DNA of 18,713 nucleotides from JAICYJ01 sp045806525 (GTDB lineage Bacteria; Actinomycetota; Thermoleophilia; Gaiellales; JAICJC01): positions 1 to 18,713 of the forward strand of contig JBJMJD010000025.1 in the NCBI GenBank assembly GCA_045806525.1. The letters run 5' to 3'. Below, piece by piece: positions 1-6,937 of this stretch. A program made the translations under genes and the position numbers. Numbering within the stretch: position 1 is the stretch's first letter; every line of letters begins with the position of its first letter. Under the pieces are notes generated by a model, which was given only the letters and a program-made list of their open reading frames with translations, had not been told where the DNA came from and did no database searches.

Positions 1-635
1 AGCAGCTGCTCGACGGTATAGCCGGCCCGCTCGGCCGGTGCCGCGAACGGCTCTGGCACTCCCCGCAGGTCGGCCTGCAGCGCCCGGATGGCGGCGATGT
101 CCTGATCGCTCAGCGCCTGTGGCGGCGGCGTCGGCAGCGTCAGCTCGCGCTTGGCGCGCTTCGCGGCCGGATCGCGCCCGCCCTGGATGTCGAGGTCGAC
201 GCCGATCTTGAAGAACTGCAGCGCCGGCAGCGGCCTAATCACCTCCACCTCGGCCAGCTCGCCCAGCAGTTCGATCGTGCGGTCGAGCCCGATCGCCGAG
301 TTGGGCGGCACGCCCACGGTGAACCAGATGTTGAAGTCGTGCTCGCGCTCATAGTTGTGCGTGACGCCGGGATGCGTGTTGATCGCCGCCGCGGCGTCAT
401 CGGCTCGCTCGGCCGAGGTGCGCGCGGCCACAAGGCAGGAGCGGTAGCCCAGCCGGCGTGTGTCGAAGATGGCCGAGATCTGGCGGATGATCCGGTCCCG
501 CCGCAGCCGCGCGATCCGCTCCAGCACCTGCTGCTCGCTCTCGCCCAGCCGCTCGCCCAGCGCGGCGTAGGGCCGTGCCACCACCGGAAAGTCGTTCTGG
601 ATCAGATCGCAGAGTGTCCTGTCGGCGTCATCCAT
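1..635 (-). CDS. Siroheme decarboxylase, AhbA/AhbB-type two-domain fusion (partial, 5' part)
   Basis: Reading leftward from ATG at 635-633, the frame stays open for 211 codons to the window edge. The protein opens with an Lrp/AsnC-like winged helix (about residues 2-55, MDDADRTLCDLIQNDFP...). It then has an alpha/beta domain with HNYEREHDFNIWF at about 93-105, the signature of siroheme decarboxylases (AhbA/AhbB, and NirD/L/G/H), and the closing LQFFKIGVDLDI at about 139-150. After a linker, a second copy starts at about 175 (LSDQDIAAIRALQADL...PEPFAAPAERAG), so the gene is a tandem fusion of two normally separate subunits. The family converts siroheme to 12,18-didecarboxysiroheme, for the alternative heme route or heme d1. 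Which one applies cannot be told without ahbC/ahbD or nirF/nirJ, which would lie to the left. A cytochrome c gene is divergent, 25 bp away. No Shine-Dalgarno is visible; a leaderless start is likely. Family assignment is firm, pathway is inference. Confidence 0.85.
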   Translation of the reverse strand, partial: MDDADRTLCDLIQNDFPVVARPYAALGERLGESEQQVLERIARLRRDRIIRQISAIFDTRRLGYRSCLVAARTSAERADDAAAAINTHPGVTHNYEREHDFNIWFTVGVPPNSAIGLDRTIELLGELAEVEVIRPLPALQFFKIGVDLDIQGGRDPAAKRAKRELTLPTPPPQALSDQDIAAIRALQADLRGVPEPFAAPAERAGYTVEQL

Positions 636-644
636 CGAACCTGA

Positions 645-654
645 AGGATACGCT
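645..654. promoter_or_regulatory. Interlocking divergent -10 elements of the decarboxylase and cytochrome c genes
   Basis: The 25-bp gap between the divergent starts (635 and 661) holds TATCCT on the minus strand (650-645, 9 nt before ATG 635) and TACGCT on the plus strand (649-654, 6 nt before ATG 661). Both fit TANNNT, and the spacing is what leaderless actinobacterial transcripts use. The hexamers share bases 649-650, so the two promoters could not be melted independently. Their -35 regions would fall inside the opposite gene. This is inferred from motif and spacing only. Confidence 0.45.
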
Positions 655-660
655 CGCGGG

Positions 661-969
661 ATGCGGTTGGCGGCAGCGACAGCGATTGTGATCGCACTCA
701 CGACGGCCGCCGGCTGCGGCGGCGAGACCGCCGCCCACCACTCGCGGTACCTGTACATGCAGAAGTGCGCCTCCTGTCACGGCGTCTCGGCGGACGCGAA
801 GACCCCGGTTGCGAACGCCACCAACCTGCTGGATCCGGCCAACCGGCCCCAGCTGGAAGAGGTCCGCCGCGCGATCATCGACGGCCGCCCCGGCATGCCG
901 AAAGGCCTGCTGGGCGGGTCGGACGTCGATCAGATCGCCGCCTACCTGTCGAGGGGCAAGGAGCAATGA
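661..969 (+). CDS. Small monoheme c-type cytochrome, probable lipoprotein
   Basis: A 102-residue protein. A short hydrophobic N-terminus ends in TTAAGC, a permissive lipobox (A instead of the usual L at -3), so Cys19 may be lipidated and the protein tethered outside the membrane. One heme c site, CASCH, lies at 36-40, and the probable distal ligand is Met79 in GRPGMPKG, as in small class I cytochromes with His/Met coordination. The size fits one cytochrome c fold. It likely carries single electrons between membrane oxidoreductases; the partner is not visible. ATG 661 is preceded 6 nt upstream by TACGCT and by no good Shine-Dalgarno, so a leaderless start is likely. It heads the operon and its stop overlaps the HAD start by 4 nt (ATGA). 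Its placement next to a siroheme decarboxylase is consistent with heme metabolism but proves no link. Confidence 0.85.
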   Translation: MRLAAATAIVIALTTAAGCGGETAAHHSRYLYMQKCASCHGVSADAKTPVANATNLLDPANRPQLEEVRRAIIDGRPGMPKGLLGGSDVDQIAAYLSRGKEQ

Positions 970-1796
970 CCCTGCCGGCCGCGCTCGACGCCACCGCCGT
1001 GCAGGCCGTCGCCATGGACCTCGACCGCACGATCCTGCCCGAGACGCTCGAGCTGCGCACGCGCCTGATCGAGGCGGTGAAGGCGGTCGCCGCGACCGGC
1101 GTGGTGCCGATCGTGGCAACGGGGCGGATGCTGCGCTCGTCGCGTCCCTTCGCCCTGCAGCTGGGCGTGACCGCGCCGCTGATCTGTTACCAGGGCGCGC
1201 TGATCGCCGACCCCCAGTCCGGCGAATGGTTGCGCCATGAGCCGATGCCGGTACCGCTCGCGCGCGAGGTGATCGAGGCCTGCCGCAAGCGCGACCAGCA
1301 CTGCAACGTCTACGTCGACGACGAGCTGTACGTCGACGAGCTGAACGTGTACGCGCTCGAGTATGCCCGTCACGCCAAGCTGGAGGCACACCCCGTGGGC
1401 GATCTCGAGCGGTGGCTGACCCAGCCCACCACCAAGATCGTGGTGGTCGGCGAGCCGGAGCTGCTGGACGAACTCCAGATCGAGCTGCGCGCCCAGTTCG
1501 GCCACCGCCTGTTCATCGCCAAGTCGCTGCCGTTCTTCCTGGAGGTGGCCCAGCCGGGCGTCTCCAAGGGCAGCGCGCTGGAGTGGGTGTGTGATCGTAT
1601 CTCGATCGAACCGGCCTGTGTTGTCTCGTTCGGCGACGGTGCCAACGACTTCGAGCTGCTCCGTGACGCCGGCTTCGGCGTGGCGATCGAGGGCGCCGAT
1701 CAGATACTGCTCGACGAGGCCGAAGCGACCGTGGCGGGGCCGGAGCAGGATGGCGTCGCCCGCTTCCTGGAAGCGTTAGTGTCAGCCAGGTCGTGA
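966..1796 (+). CDS. HAD superfamily hydrolase, Cof type (IIB)
   Basis: A 276-residue HAD phosphatase with all four motifs. Motif I is MDLDRT (Asp18 nucleophile, Asp20 acid/base, with Arg where Gly is common), motif II is VATGR (Thr52), motif III is VSKGSAL (Lys201), and motif IV is FGDGANDFELL (Asp224, Asp228). The large cap between about 85 and 190 and the closing GDGxND pattern place it in the Cof/YbjI-like group, which dephosphorylates small phosphorylated metabolites such as sugar phosphates or flavin nucleotides; the substrate cannot be read from sequence. The chosen ATG overlaps the cytochrome stop as ATGA, with GAGGGG about 9 nt upstream. The frame is also open further upstream to 765, but that part is a shadow of the cytochrome gene. 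It ends in a 4-nt overlap (GTGA) with serS. Confidence 0.9.
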   Translation: MTLPAALDATAVQAVAMDLDRTILPETLELRTRLIEAVKAVAATGVVPIVATGRMLRSSRPFALQLGVTAPLICYQGALIADPQSGEWLRHEPMPVPLAREVIEACRKRDQHCNVYVDDELYVDELNVYALEYARHAKLEAHPVGDLERWLTQPTTKIVVVGEPELLDELQIELRAQFGHRLFIAKSLPFFLEVAQPGVSKGSALEWVCDRISIEPACVVSFGDGANDFELLRDAGFGVAIEGADQILLDEAEATVAGPEQDGVARFLEALVSARS

Positions 1797-3073
1797 TCGA
1801 CGCGAAGCTGATCCGCTCGGAGCCGGACCGCGTCCGCGAAGCGCTTGCGCGCCGCGGCGCCGGCGAGCTGGTCGATGCATTCCTGGAGCTGGACGGTGAG
1901 CGCCGGCGCCTGCAGGCCGCCGTCGAGAGAGCCCGGGCGTCGAACAACGCTGCGGCCAAGGCCATCGCCGAGGCCAAGCAAAAAGGCGAGGACACCTCGA
2001 TCCCGATCGCCCGCCAGGCGCAGCTGAAGGCCGAGCAGGCGACCGACGAGGGCGCCTTGGGAGAGGTCAGCGAGCGCATCCGCAAGCTGATGCTGCGCAT
2101 GCCGAACCTGCCCGACCCGAGCGCGGCCGACGGCATGTCCGAGGATGACTCGGTCACCATCAGCACCTACGGCCAGAAGCCGGACTTCGGGTTCGAACCC
2201 AAGGATCATCTCGAGCTGGCCGGCCCCGACGGGTTAGGCCTGATCGACATCGAGACCGCGGCGAAGGTGTCGGGCAGCCGCTTCCACTACCTGCTGGGCG
2301 ACCTGGTGCGGCTGGAGCTGGCGATGGTGCAGTGGGGCATGGCCAAGCTGACGGCCAAGGGCTTTCTGCCGGTGGTGCCGCCGGTGCTGGTGCGCGAGGC
2401 GGCGATGGAGGGCACCGGCATGTTTCCGGAGGCGCGCGAGCAGGCCTATGCCATCGAGCAGGACGACCTGTTTCTGGTCGGCACCGCCGAGGTGCCGCTT
2501 GCCTCGCTGCACGCAGGTGCGATCCTGGAGGAGGCTCAGCTGCCGCTGCGCTACGTCGGCTTCTCCCCATGCTTCCGCCGCGAGGCCGGCGCCGCCGGGA
2601 AGGACACCCGCGGCATCTTCCGAGTCCATCAGTTCGACAAGCTGGAGATGTTCGTGTTCTGCCTGCCCGACACGTCGCAGGAGATCCACGACCAACTGCT
2701 CGCGATCGAGGAGGAGATCGCCCAGGAGCTGGGGTTCCACTACCGGGTGCAGAACATCCCGATGGGCGACCTCGGCGCCGCCGCCGCCAAGAAGTACGAC
2801 ATCGAAGCGTGGCTGCCCGGCCAGCAGCGCTACCGGGAGCTGACGTCCTGCTCCAACACCACCGACTTCCAGTCGCGGCGGCTCGACATCCGCTTCCGCC
2901 CGGCGTCGGGGGGGCCGCGGCACGTGCACACGCTGAACGGCACCGCGGTCACGTCCAGCCGCACGCTGCTGGCGCTGATTGAGTATGGCCAGCAGGCCGA
3001 CGGCTCGGTGCGAACGCCGGAGCCGCTGCAGGCGTTCGGCGCACCACCCGAGCTCGCACCGAGGACGATCTAG
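1793..3073 (+). CDS. serS: Seryl-tRNA synthetase
   Basis: Class II aminoacyl-tRNA synthetase of 426 residues, normal for bacterial SerRS. It charges tRNA-Ser (and tRNA-Sec where present) with serine in the cytosol. The N-terminal arm, about residues 27-100, is a charged antiparallel coiled coil that reads the long variable arm of tRNA-Ser. Motif 2 is FRREAGAAGKDTRGIFRVHQF at 261-281, followed by the serine-pocket strand KLEMF. Motif 3 is LNGTAVTSSRTLLALIE at 381-397 with the conserved Arg390. TSCSNTTDFQSRR at 351-363 is also typical. The start is GTG at 1793, overlapping the HAD stop by 4 nt, and no clear Shine-Dalgarno is seen, so translation is probably coupled. A tRNA-Ser(UGA) gene lies about 5.7 kb downstream. 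Confidence 0.97.
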   Translation: MIDAKLIRSEPDRVREALARRGAGELVDAFLELDGERRRLQAAVERARASNNAAAKAIAEAKQKGEDTSIPIARQAQLKAEQATDEGALGEVSERIRKLMLRMPNLPDPSAADGMSEDDSVTISTYGQKPDFGFEPKDHLELAGPDGLGLIDIETAAKVSGSRFHYLLGDLVRLELAMVQWGMAKLTAKGFLPVVPPVLVREAAMEGTGMFPEAREQAYAIEQDDLFLVGTAEVPLASLHAGAILEEAQLPLRYVGFSPCFRREAGAAGKDTRGIFRVHQFDKLEMFVFCLPDTSQEIHDQLLAIEEEIAQELGFHYRVQNIPMGDLGAAAAKKYDIEAWLPGQQRYRELTSCSNTTDFQSRRLDIRFRPASGGPRHVHTLNGTAVTSSRTLLALIEYGQQADGSVRTPEPLQAFGAPPELAPRTI

Positions 3074-3074
3074 C

Positions 3075-4205
3075 ATGCACCGCGAGTCGAAGCTGGTCGG
3101 CGCGTCCCGTGAATCTCACGCAGGGCTGGCGCCGGTGCTGCAGCGCGCGGTCACCTTCAACAACGTCCCTCCTGCCAAGGGCGGCTCGCCCTACGGCCGC
3201 ACCACGGTGCCGGTGGCCGACGAGGCCGAGGGGCTGCTGGGCGAGCTCGAGGATGCACGTGCGATCGTCTGTGCCAGCGGCATGGCGGCCTGGACGACGC
3301 TGAGCCTGGCGGTGCTGCGGCCGGGACGGGCGCTGGCCATCCCCGACGCCGGCTACTACGGGTTCGAGACGCTGTGCGCGTCGATCCTGGAGCCCTGGGG
3401 CGTCGACGTGCGCCGCTACCGCGCCACCGACTTGGATGACTTGCGGCGCGCCGCCGACGGCGCCGTGCTGGCGCTGGTCGAGACGCCGGCCAACCCGAAC
3501 ATGGAGGTGATCGACATCGCCGCCGCCGCCGAGGCGGTGCACGCGGGCGGTGGGCTGCTGGTCTGCGACAACACCACCGCCACACCGCTGCTGCAGCTGC
3601 CGCTCGACCTGGGCGCCGACGTCTGCGTGCAGAGCGCGACCAAGTCGCTGTCGGGCCACTCAGACACGTTGGCGGGCGTACTCACGCTGCGCGACGATGA
3701 GCTGGCCGAGTCGATCCTGTACGTGCGTGGCGAGACCGGCAGCGTGCTTGGGCCCGACCCGGCCTGGCTGCTGATGCGCGGCCTGCGCACGCTGGCCGTG
3801 CGGGTGCGGCAGCACTGCGAGACGGCGCTCGACCTGGCCGGGCGGCTGAGCGAGCACCCCGCGGTGACCGCCGTCAACTACCCGGGCCTGCCCGGCGACC
3901 CCGGCCACGAGCTGGCCTCCCGGCAGATGCAGGGGGGCTACGGCGGGCTGCTGTCGTTCGTGCTGGAGACGGCCGAGCAGGCCGAGACGCTGGAACGCTC
4001 GCTGCAGCTGATCCACCCCGCGACCAGCCTCGGCAGCGTGGAGTCGCTGATCGAGCGGCGCGACCGGATCGAGCCGGCAGGCCGCGTGGCACCCGGGCTG
4101 CTGCGGATATCCGTCGGGCTCGAACACGCCGACGATCTGTGGGCCGACCTGTCGCAGGCGCTCGACGCCGCTACGGGTGCGCCAGCGCCGCCGCGATCGC
4201 GCTGA
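3075..4205 (+). CDS. Cys/Met metabolism PLP-dependent enzyme (cystathionine gamma-synthase/lyase family)
   Basis: A 376-residue fold-type I PLP enzyme of the cystathionine gamma-synthase, gamma-lyase and methionine gamma-lyase family. The Schiff-base lysine is Lys190 in SATKSLSGHSD; Asp165 in CDNTTATP contacts the pyridine nitrogen; SGMAAW at 68-73 is the phosphate cup; YGR at 40-42 is the phosphate contact from the neighbouring subunit; ETPANPN at 136-142 and LRISVGLE with Arg344 (carboxylate binding) are also present. The usual YxRxxNPT reads YGRTTVPV, so the Asn-Pro-Thr part is divergent. Sequence alone does not separate synthase from lyase. ATG 3075 is one nt after the serS stop, with GAGGA about 10 nt upstream. 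The last 35 nt overlap the convergent S53 protease gene, and the final residues (about 367-376) look like an unconserved tail. Confidence 0.9.
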   Translation: MHRESKLVGASRESHAGLAPVLQRAVTFNNVPPAKGGSPYGRTTVPVADEAEGLLGELEDARAIVCASGMAAWTTLSLAVLRPGRALAIPDAGYYGFETLCASILEPWGVDVRRYRATDLDDLRRAADGAVLALVETPANPNMEVIDIAAAAEAVHAGGGLLVCDNTTATPLLQLPLDLGADVCVQSATKSLSGHSDTLAGVLTLRDDELAESILYVRGETGSVLGPDPAWLLMRGLRTLAVRVRQHCETALDLAGRLSEHPAVTAVNYPGLPGDPGHELASRQMQGGYGGLLSFVLETAEQAETLERSLQLIHPATSLGSVESLIERRDRIEPAGRVAPGLLRISVGLEHADDLWADLSQALDAATGAPAPPRSR

Positions 4206-6075
4206 TCCGCGGCGAGCCGATGCCGGTGGCCATGTCGTAGTTGCGCGTGGCCAGGAACAGCCCGTTGTTGTCCGGAATCTGGTCGATCCCGGTGATGTCG
4301 TGGAAGCTGCTGCCATAGCTGCCGCGCAGCATCGCGTACAGCGCAGGGTTGGCCAGCCCGATCCGGGCACCGCCCCCCAGGCTGACGCTGTCGGCCAGAA
4401 TCGCCCCCCACACCGGCGCCGACAGGCTGGTGCCGCCGATCCCGAACCAGCGCGACGGTGCGGTCACGCAGGTGCTGTTGGTGCTGCGGCTGCCGGTGCA
4501 GTACTCGGCATACGGGGTGAACTCGTCGGCGTTGGCCGACACGTCGGGCACCTGGCGGCAGAACCGGCGGGGCACCCGGCGGCAGCCGTTGGCGGACTGC
4601 TCCGAGTTCACACCGGGGCCGAACTGGTAGGACGGCCGCGGCCAGAACCGCGACACGCCACCGCCGCCGGCACCGAACTGCGCGCAGCCGTCGAGGCCTG
4701 ATGGCGTGCCGCTGCAGGCGTTCAGCGGGTTCCAGACCGTCTCCTGCCCGCGCGGGTAGGACGGGTGGCTGTTGCGGCCGGGGTCGAACGTCCCGAACGA
4801 GGTGCCACCGACGCTGGTCACCAGCGGCTGGGAGGTGGGATCGTCGACGGTCGGTTGCGTCGCGTGCGCCTCGTCATCGAGCAGGCAGTCGAACGCCCCC
4901 ACGTCGCCGGACGACGAGGCGATGCTCTGTCCCTGCATCGCCATCTGCGTGAAGATCACGTTCTCGGCCCTCGCATAGCTGATGCCGACGCCGGGCTCGC
5001 AGAAGCCCCAGCTGGTGCTGACCGTGTCGGCCCGGTCGTCGGCGGCGATGCGCTGGTACTCGTCAAGCGACGTCTGCCCGGTGAAGTCGTTGGGCGCGTT
5101 GTAGACCAGCAGGCGGTTAACCGCGGGCGCCATTCCCAGCTGCGCCTCGATGTCGGCCACGACCTCGATGTCGCTGCTGAAATCGTGGCGAAAACAGTGA
5201 TCGTGCTTCGGGCACGTGCCGTGCACGGGGCCGCCGTCGACGTTGACGGTGCGCAGCGGGGGCGTGTAGTCGGCGCCGAGGAAGGTGTGCGCGAAGACCG
5301 TGATGTCATGCTGGGTGTAGCCGGACAGCTCGAACACGGCCGAGACGGTGCCCTTGCCCCGTCCCCGCGGTCCCCGTGCGAACAGCGCTCCGGCGCCGTA
5401 GAGGCTGCGCACCTGCTGCGGCGACAGCCCTGAGCCCCCCGGGCCGGCGCCGTAGCGCGGCAGCTTCTGCCCACGGTGGGCCGCGGCGGTGGTGGTTCGT
5501 ACGTAGGCCGGGTGCAGGCGAACGGTGTTGCTGAGGCCTACAACGCCCTGCACGTCGGCGGCGAGTGCGGACGGCACCTCGATCGGCGAGGCGTTGGCGT
5601 GGAAGCTGGTACCGCGCGCCGAGCGGTAGCGCAGGATGGTGGTGCCGAACGCCCGCTGCACCTGCGCAGAGCTGCCGGTCGCGCGCATCAGGAACGGCGA
5701 GCGGGTGGCCGAGACGGTCAGCCCTTCGCCCCGCAGCGCGGCGGCAACACCGGCCCGGCTGGCGGCCGACGGGGCGTACAGACGGGCGAACCGGCCGCGA
5801 GACAGCCAGTGATGGTAGGACGCCGACGACGGGTCATAGAGGGCGGCCAGGCTGCGGTTCATGCCGGCCTGGTCGCGTGGCTTGAGCACCACCTCGACGC
5901 TCATCGCCGCCTTGCGGTAGGCGCCCTGCACGGTCGCACCGGCGGGCCGCGTGAAGCTGCCCCGGATCGGCGTCATTCCTCTGTGCGGCGCTGCTCCGGC
6001 GACCGCGCCACCGCCGGCCACGAGCAGCCCGAGACATGTCAGGCCCACACCAAAGGCACGTGCCCTGCTGGTCAC
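4171..6075 (-). CDS. Secreted S53 family serine-carboxyl peptidase (sedolisin/kumamolisin type) with propeptide
   Basis: About 634 residues from GTG 6075. That start has GGGAGGG 8 nt upstream (6084-6090) and leaves a short basic n-region before a signal peptide (VGLTCLGLLVAGGGAVAGAA). The frame also opens at TTG 6102, nine codons earlier, without a ribosome site. Residues about 35-195 form the pro-kumamolisin propeptide (ASYHHWLSRGRF, VQRAFGTTI). In the catalytic domain, Glu304 and Asp308 (SSDIEVVADIE), Asp391 (SSSGD, oxyanion) and Ser550 (GIGGTSLSAP) make the Ser-Glu-Asp centre. Asp593 (DITGID) and Asp614 (YDMATGIGSP) fit the C-terminal calcium site. Such enzymes self-process at acid pH and degrade proteins outside the cell. 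At least ten cysteines in the mature region suggest disulfides. Its 3' end overlaps the PLP gene. Confidence 0.93.
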   Translation of the reverse strand: MTSRARAFGVGLTCLGLLVAGGGAVAGAAPHRGMTPIRGSFTRPAGATVQGAYRKAAMSVEVVLKPRDQAGMNRSLAALYDPSSASYHHWLSRGRFARLYAPSAASRAGVAAALRGEGLTVSATRSPFLMRATGSSAQVQRAFGTTILRYRSARGTSFHANASPIEVPSALAADVQGVVGLSNTVRLHPAYVRTTTAAAHRGQKLPRYGAGPGGSGLSPQQVRSLYGAGALFARGPRGRGKGTVSAVFELSGYTQHDITVFAHTFLGADYTPPLRTVNVDGGPVHGTCPKHDHCFRHDFSSDIEVVADIEAQLGMAPAVNRLLVYNAPNDFTGQTSLDEYQRIAADDRADTVSTSWGFCEPGVGISYARAENVIFTQMAMQGQSIASSSGDVGAFDCLLDDEAHATQPTVDDPTSQPLVTSVGGTSFGTFDPGRNSHPSYPRGQETVWNPLNACSGTPSGLDGCAQFGAGGGGVSRFWPRPSYQFGPGVNSEQSANGCRRVPRRFCRQVPDVSANADEFTPYAEYCTGSRSTNSTCVTAPSRWFGIGGTSLSAPVWGAILADSVSLGGGARIGLANPALYAMLRGSYGSSFHDITGIDQIPDNNGLFLATRNYDMATGIGSPRISAIAAALAHP

Positions 6076-6179
6076 CTCGGCGTCCCTCCCCACGTGTGAC
6101 AACCCGGCCCGCCCGACACTAGCAGCAGATCAGCCGCGGCCGCCGTGAGGCAGAAGGGACGTTCCGCGCGACGCGCTGA

Positions 6180-6884
6180 TCAGCGGTCGCCGTCACCCTT
6201 CTTCCAGGGCGGCGAGGCCTCGAACGCCCGCTCGACGGTCTGCGCCACCCAGCCGGTGAGGCGCTGCTCAAACGCCTGCGCGGCGCGCTCGATGCGAGCG
6301 TCGAAGTCGTCGCCACGCTCGAGCGTCTCGAGCGGCGTCGCAGCCGTGTGGCGGAGCGGCGGGAAGTCCCGGCCCAGGCCTGGCGCGACCAGCTGGAAGA
6401 CGTGCTCAGGCCCGTCCATGTCGGGCAGGCTGGTGGAGCCCAGGTCGATCGTGTCGGCACCCGAGATCAGTCGCGTCGCCTCGGTCAGCAACACCTGCCC
6501 GCCGTGCCCAGCGGCACACAGCCGCGCGGCCCGCACGACGTCGATGCCGGTGTAGCCGCCGTCGTCGGTCAGGTGCGGCTCGCCGGTATGCAGCGACATC
6601 CGTACCCGCACGGCCGTGCCGTCCGGCCACTCGGCGAGCGTGTGCTGCCGCTGGGCGACGATCGCCGCCGCGACGCCCGACGGCGCCGACCGGAAGGCCG
6701 CAAACATGGCGTCGCCCTGGCAGTCGACCACCGCGCCGTCGCCGGCCGCCACCGCCTCGCGCAGCAGGCCTCGCTGCTGCTTGAGCACGTCGGGCCAGCC
6801 GTCGCCGAGCCGCTTGAGGAGCGCGGTCGATCCCTCGATATCGGAGAACATCAGCGTGACGGTGCCCGCCGGCAGCTCGCTCAT
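6180..6884 (-). CDS. Class III nucleotide cyclase domain protein (adenylate/guanylate cyclase-like), divergent active site
   Basis: A 234-residue soluble protein that is nearly all cyclase homology domain. FSDIEGST carries metal-binding Asp15 and VVDCQGDAMFAAF carries metal-binding Asp58. The purine-selecting Lys is replaced by Asp54. The second catalytic stretch reads YTGIDVVRAARL: the Arg (121) is kept, but the transition-state Asn is Val117. Many related actinobacterial proteins have His there. The first half therefore looks competent to bind metal-NTP, while turnover is uncertain. Residues about 185-234 are a helical tail of no recognised family. ATG 6884 has TACGGT 6 nt upstream and no Shine-Dalgarno, so it is probably leaderless. 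It is divergent from the ABC exporter operon. It may make cAMP/cGMP or be a nucleotide-binding regulator. Confidence 0.85.
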   Translation of the reverse strand: MSELPAGTVTLMFSDIEGSTALLKRLGDGWPDVLKQQRGLLREAVAAGDGAVVDCQGDAMFAAFRSAPSGVAAAIVAQRQHTLAEWPDGTAVRVRMSLHTGEPHLTDDGGYTGIDVVRAARLCAAGHGGQVLLTEATRLISGADTIDLGSTSLPDMDGPEHVFQLVAPGLGRDFPPLRHTAATPLETLERGDDFDARIERAAQAFEQRLTGWVAQTVERAFEASPPWKKGDGDR

Positions 6885-6890
6885 GGCCGA

Positions 6891-6896
6891 ACCGTA
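6891..6896 (-). promoter_or_regulatory. Putative -10 element of leaderless cyclase transcript
   Basis: Minus-strand TACGGT ends 6 nt before ATG 6884, the TANNNT-plus-spacing pattern of leaderless mRNAs. No convincing -35 was found. Motif-based inference only. Confidence 0.35.
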
Positions 6897-6923
6897 CCGC
6901 GTGGCCGGCCCTCGCGACGGCGC

Positions 6924-6929
6924 TATCGT
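6924..6929 (+). promoter_or_regulatory. Putative -10 element of the ABC exporter operon
   Basis: TATCGT ends 8 nt before the GTG at 6938 (11 nt before the in-frame GTG at 6941). No Shine-Dalgarno lies before either GTG, which again fits a leaderless transcript. The -35 region shows no good match. With the cyclase promoter it forms a 53-bp divergent control region. Confidence 0.35.
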
Positions 6930-6937
6930 GACTGCTC

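Noticed and set aside
628..1389. 253-codon minus-strand ORF rich in Arg/Ala/Pro
   Set aside because: GC-skewed shadow of the cytochrome c and HAD genes; no domain.
2188..2200. Palindrome GGGTTCGAACCC resembling a tRNA T-arm
   Set aside because: It lies inside serS in a conserved coding frame and no tRNA cloverleaf surrounds it.
2979..3074. Upstream extension of the PLP enzyme frame into serS
   Set aside because: Those codons are a shadow of the serS C-terminus; ATG 3075 is just after the serS stop with GAGGA upstream.
2234..3076. Long minus-strand ORF opposite serS
   Set aside because: Antisense shadow; serS has full family conservation on the plus strand.
4765..5433. Plus-strand 222-codon ORF within the S53 protease
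   Set aside because: Shadow rich in Arg, Gly and Val; the minus-strand frame carries catalytic motifs.
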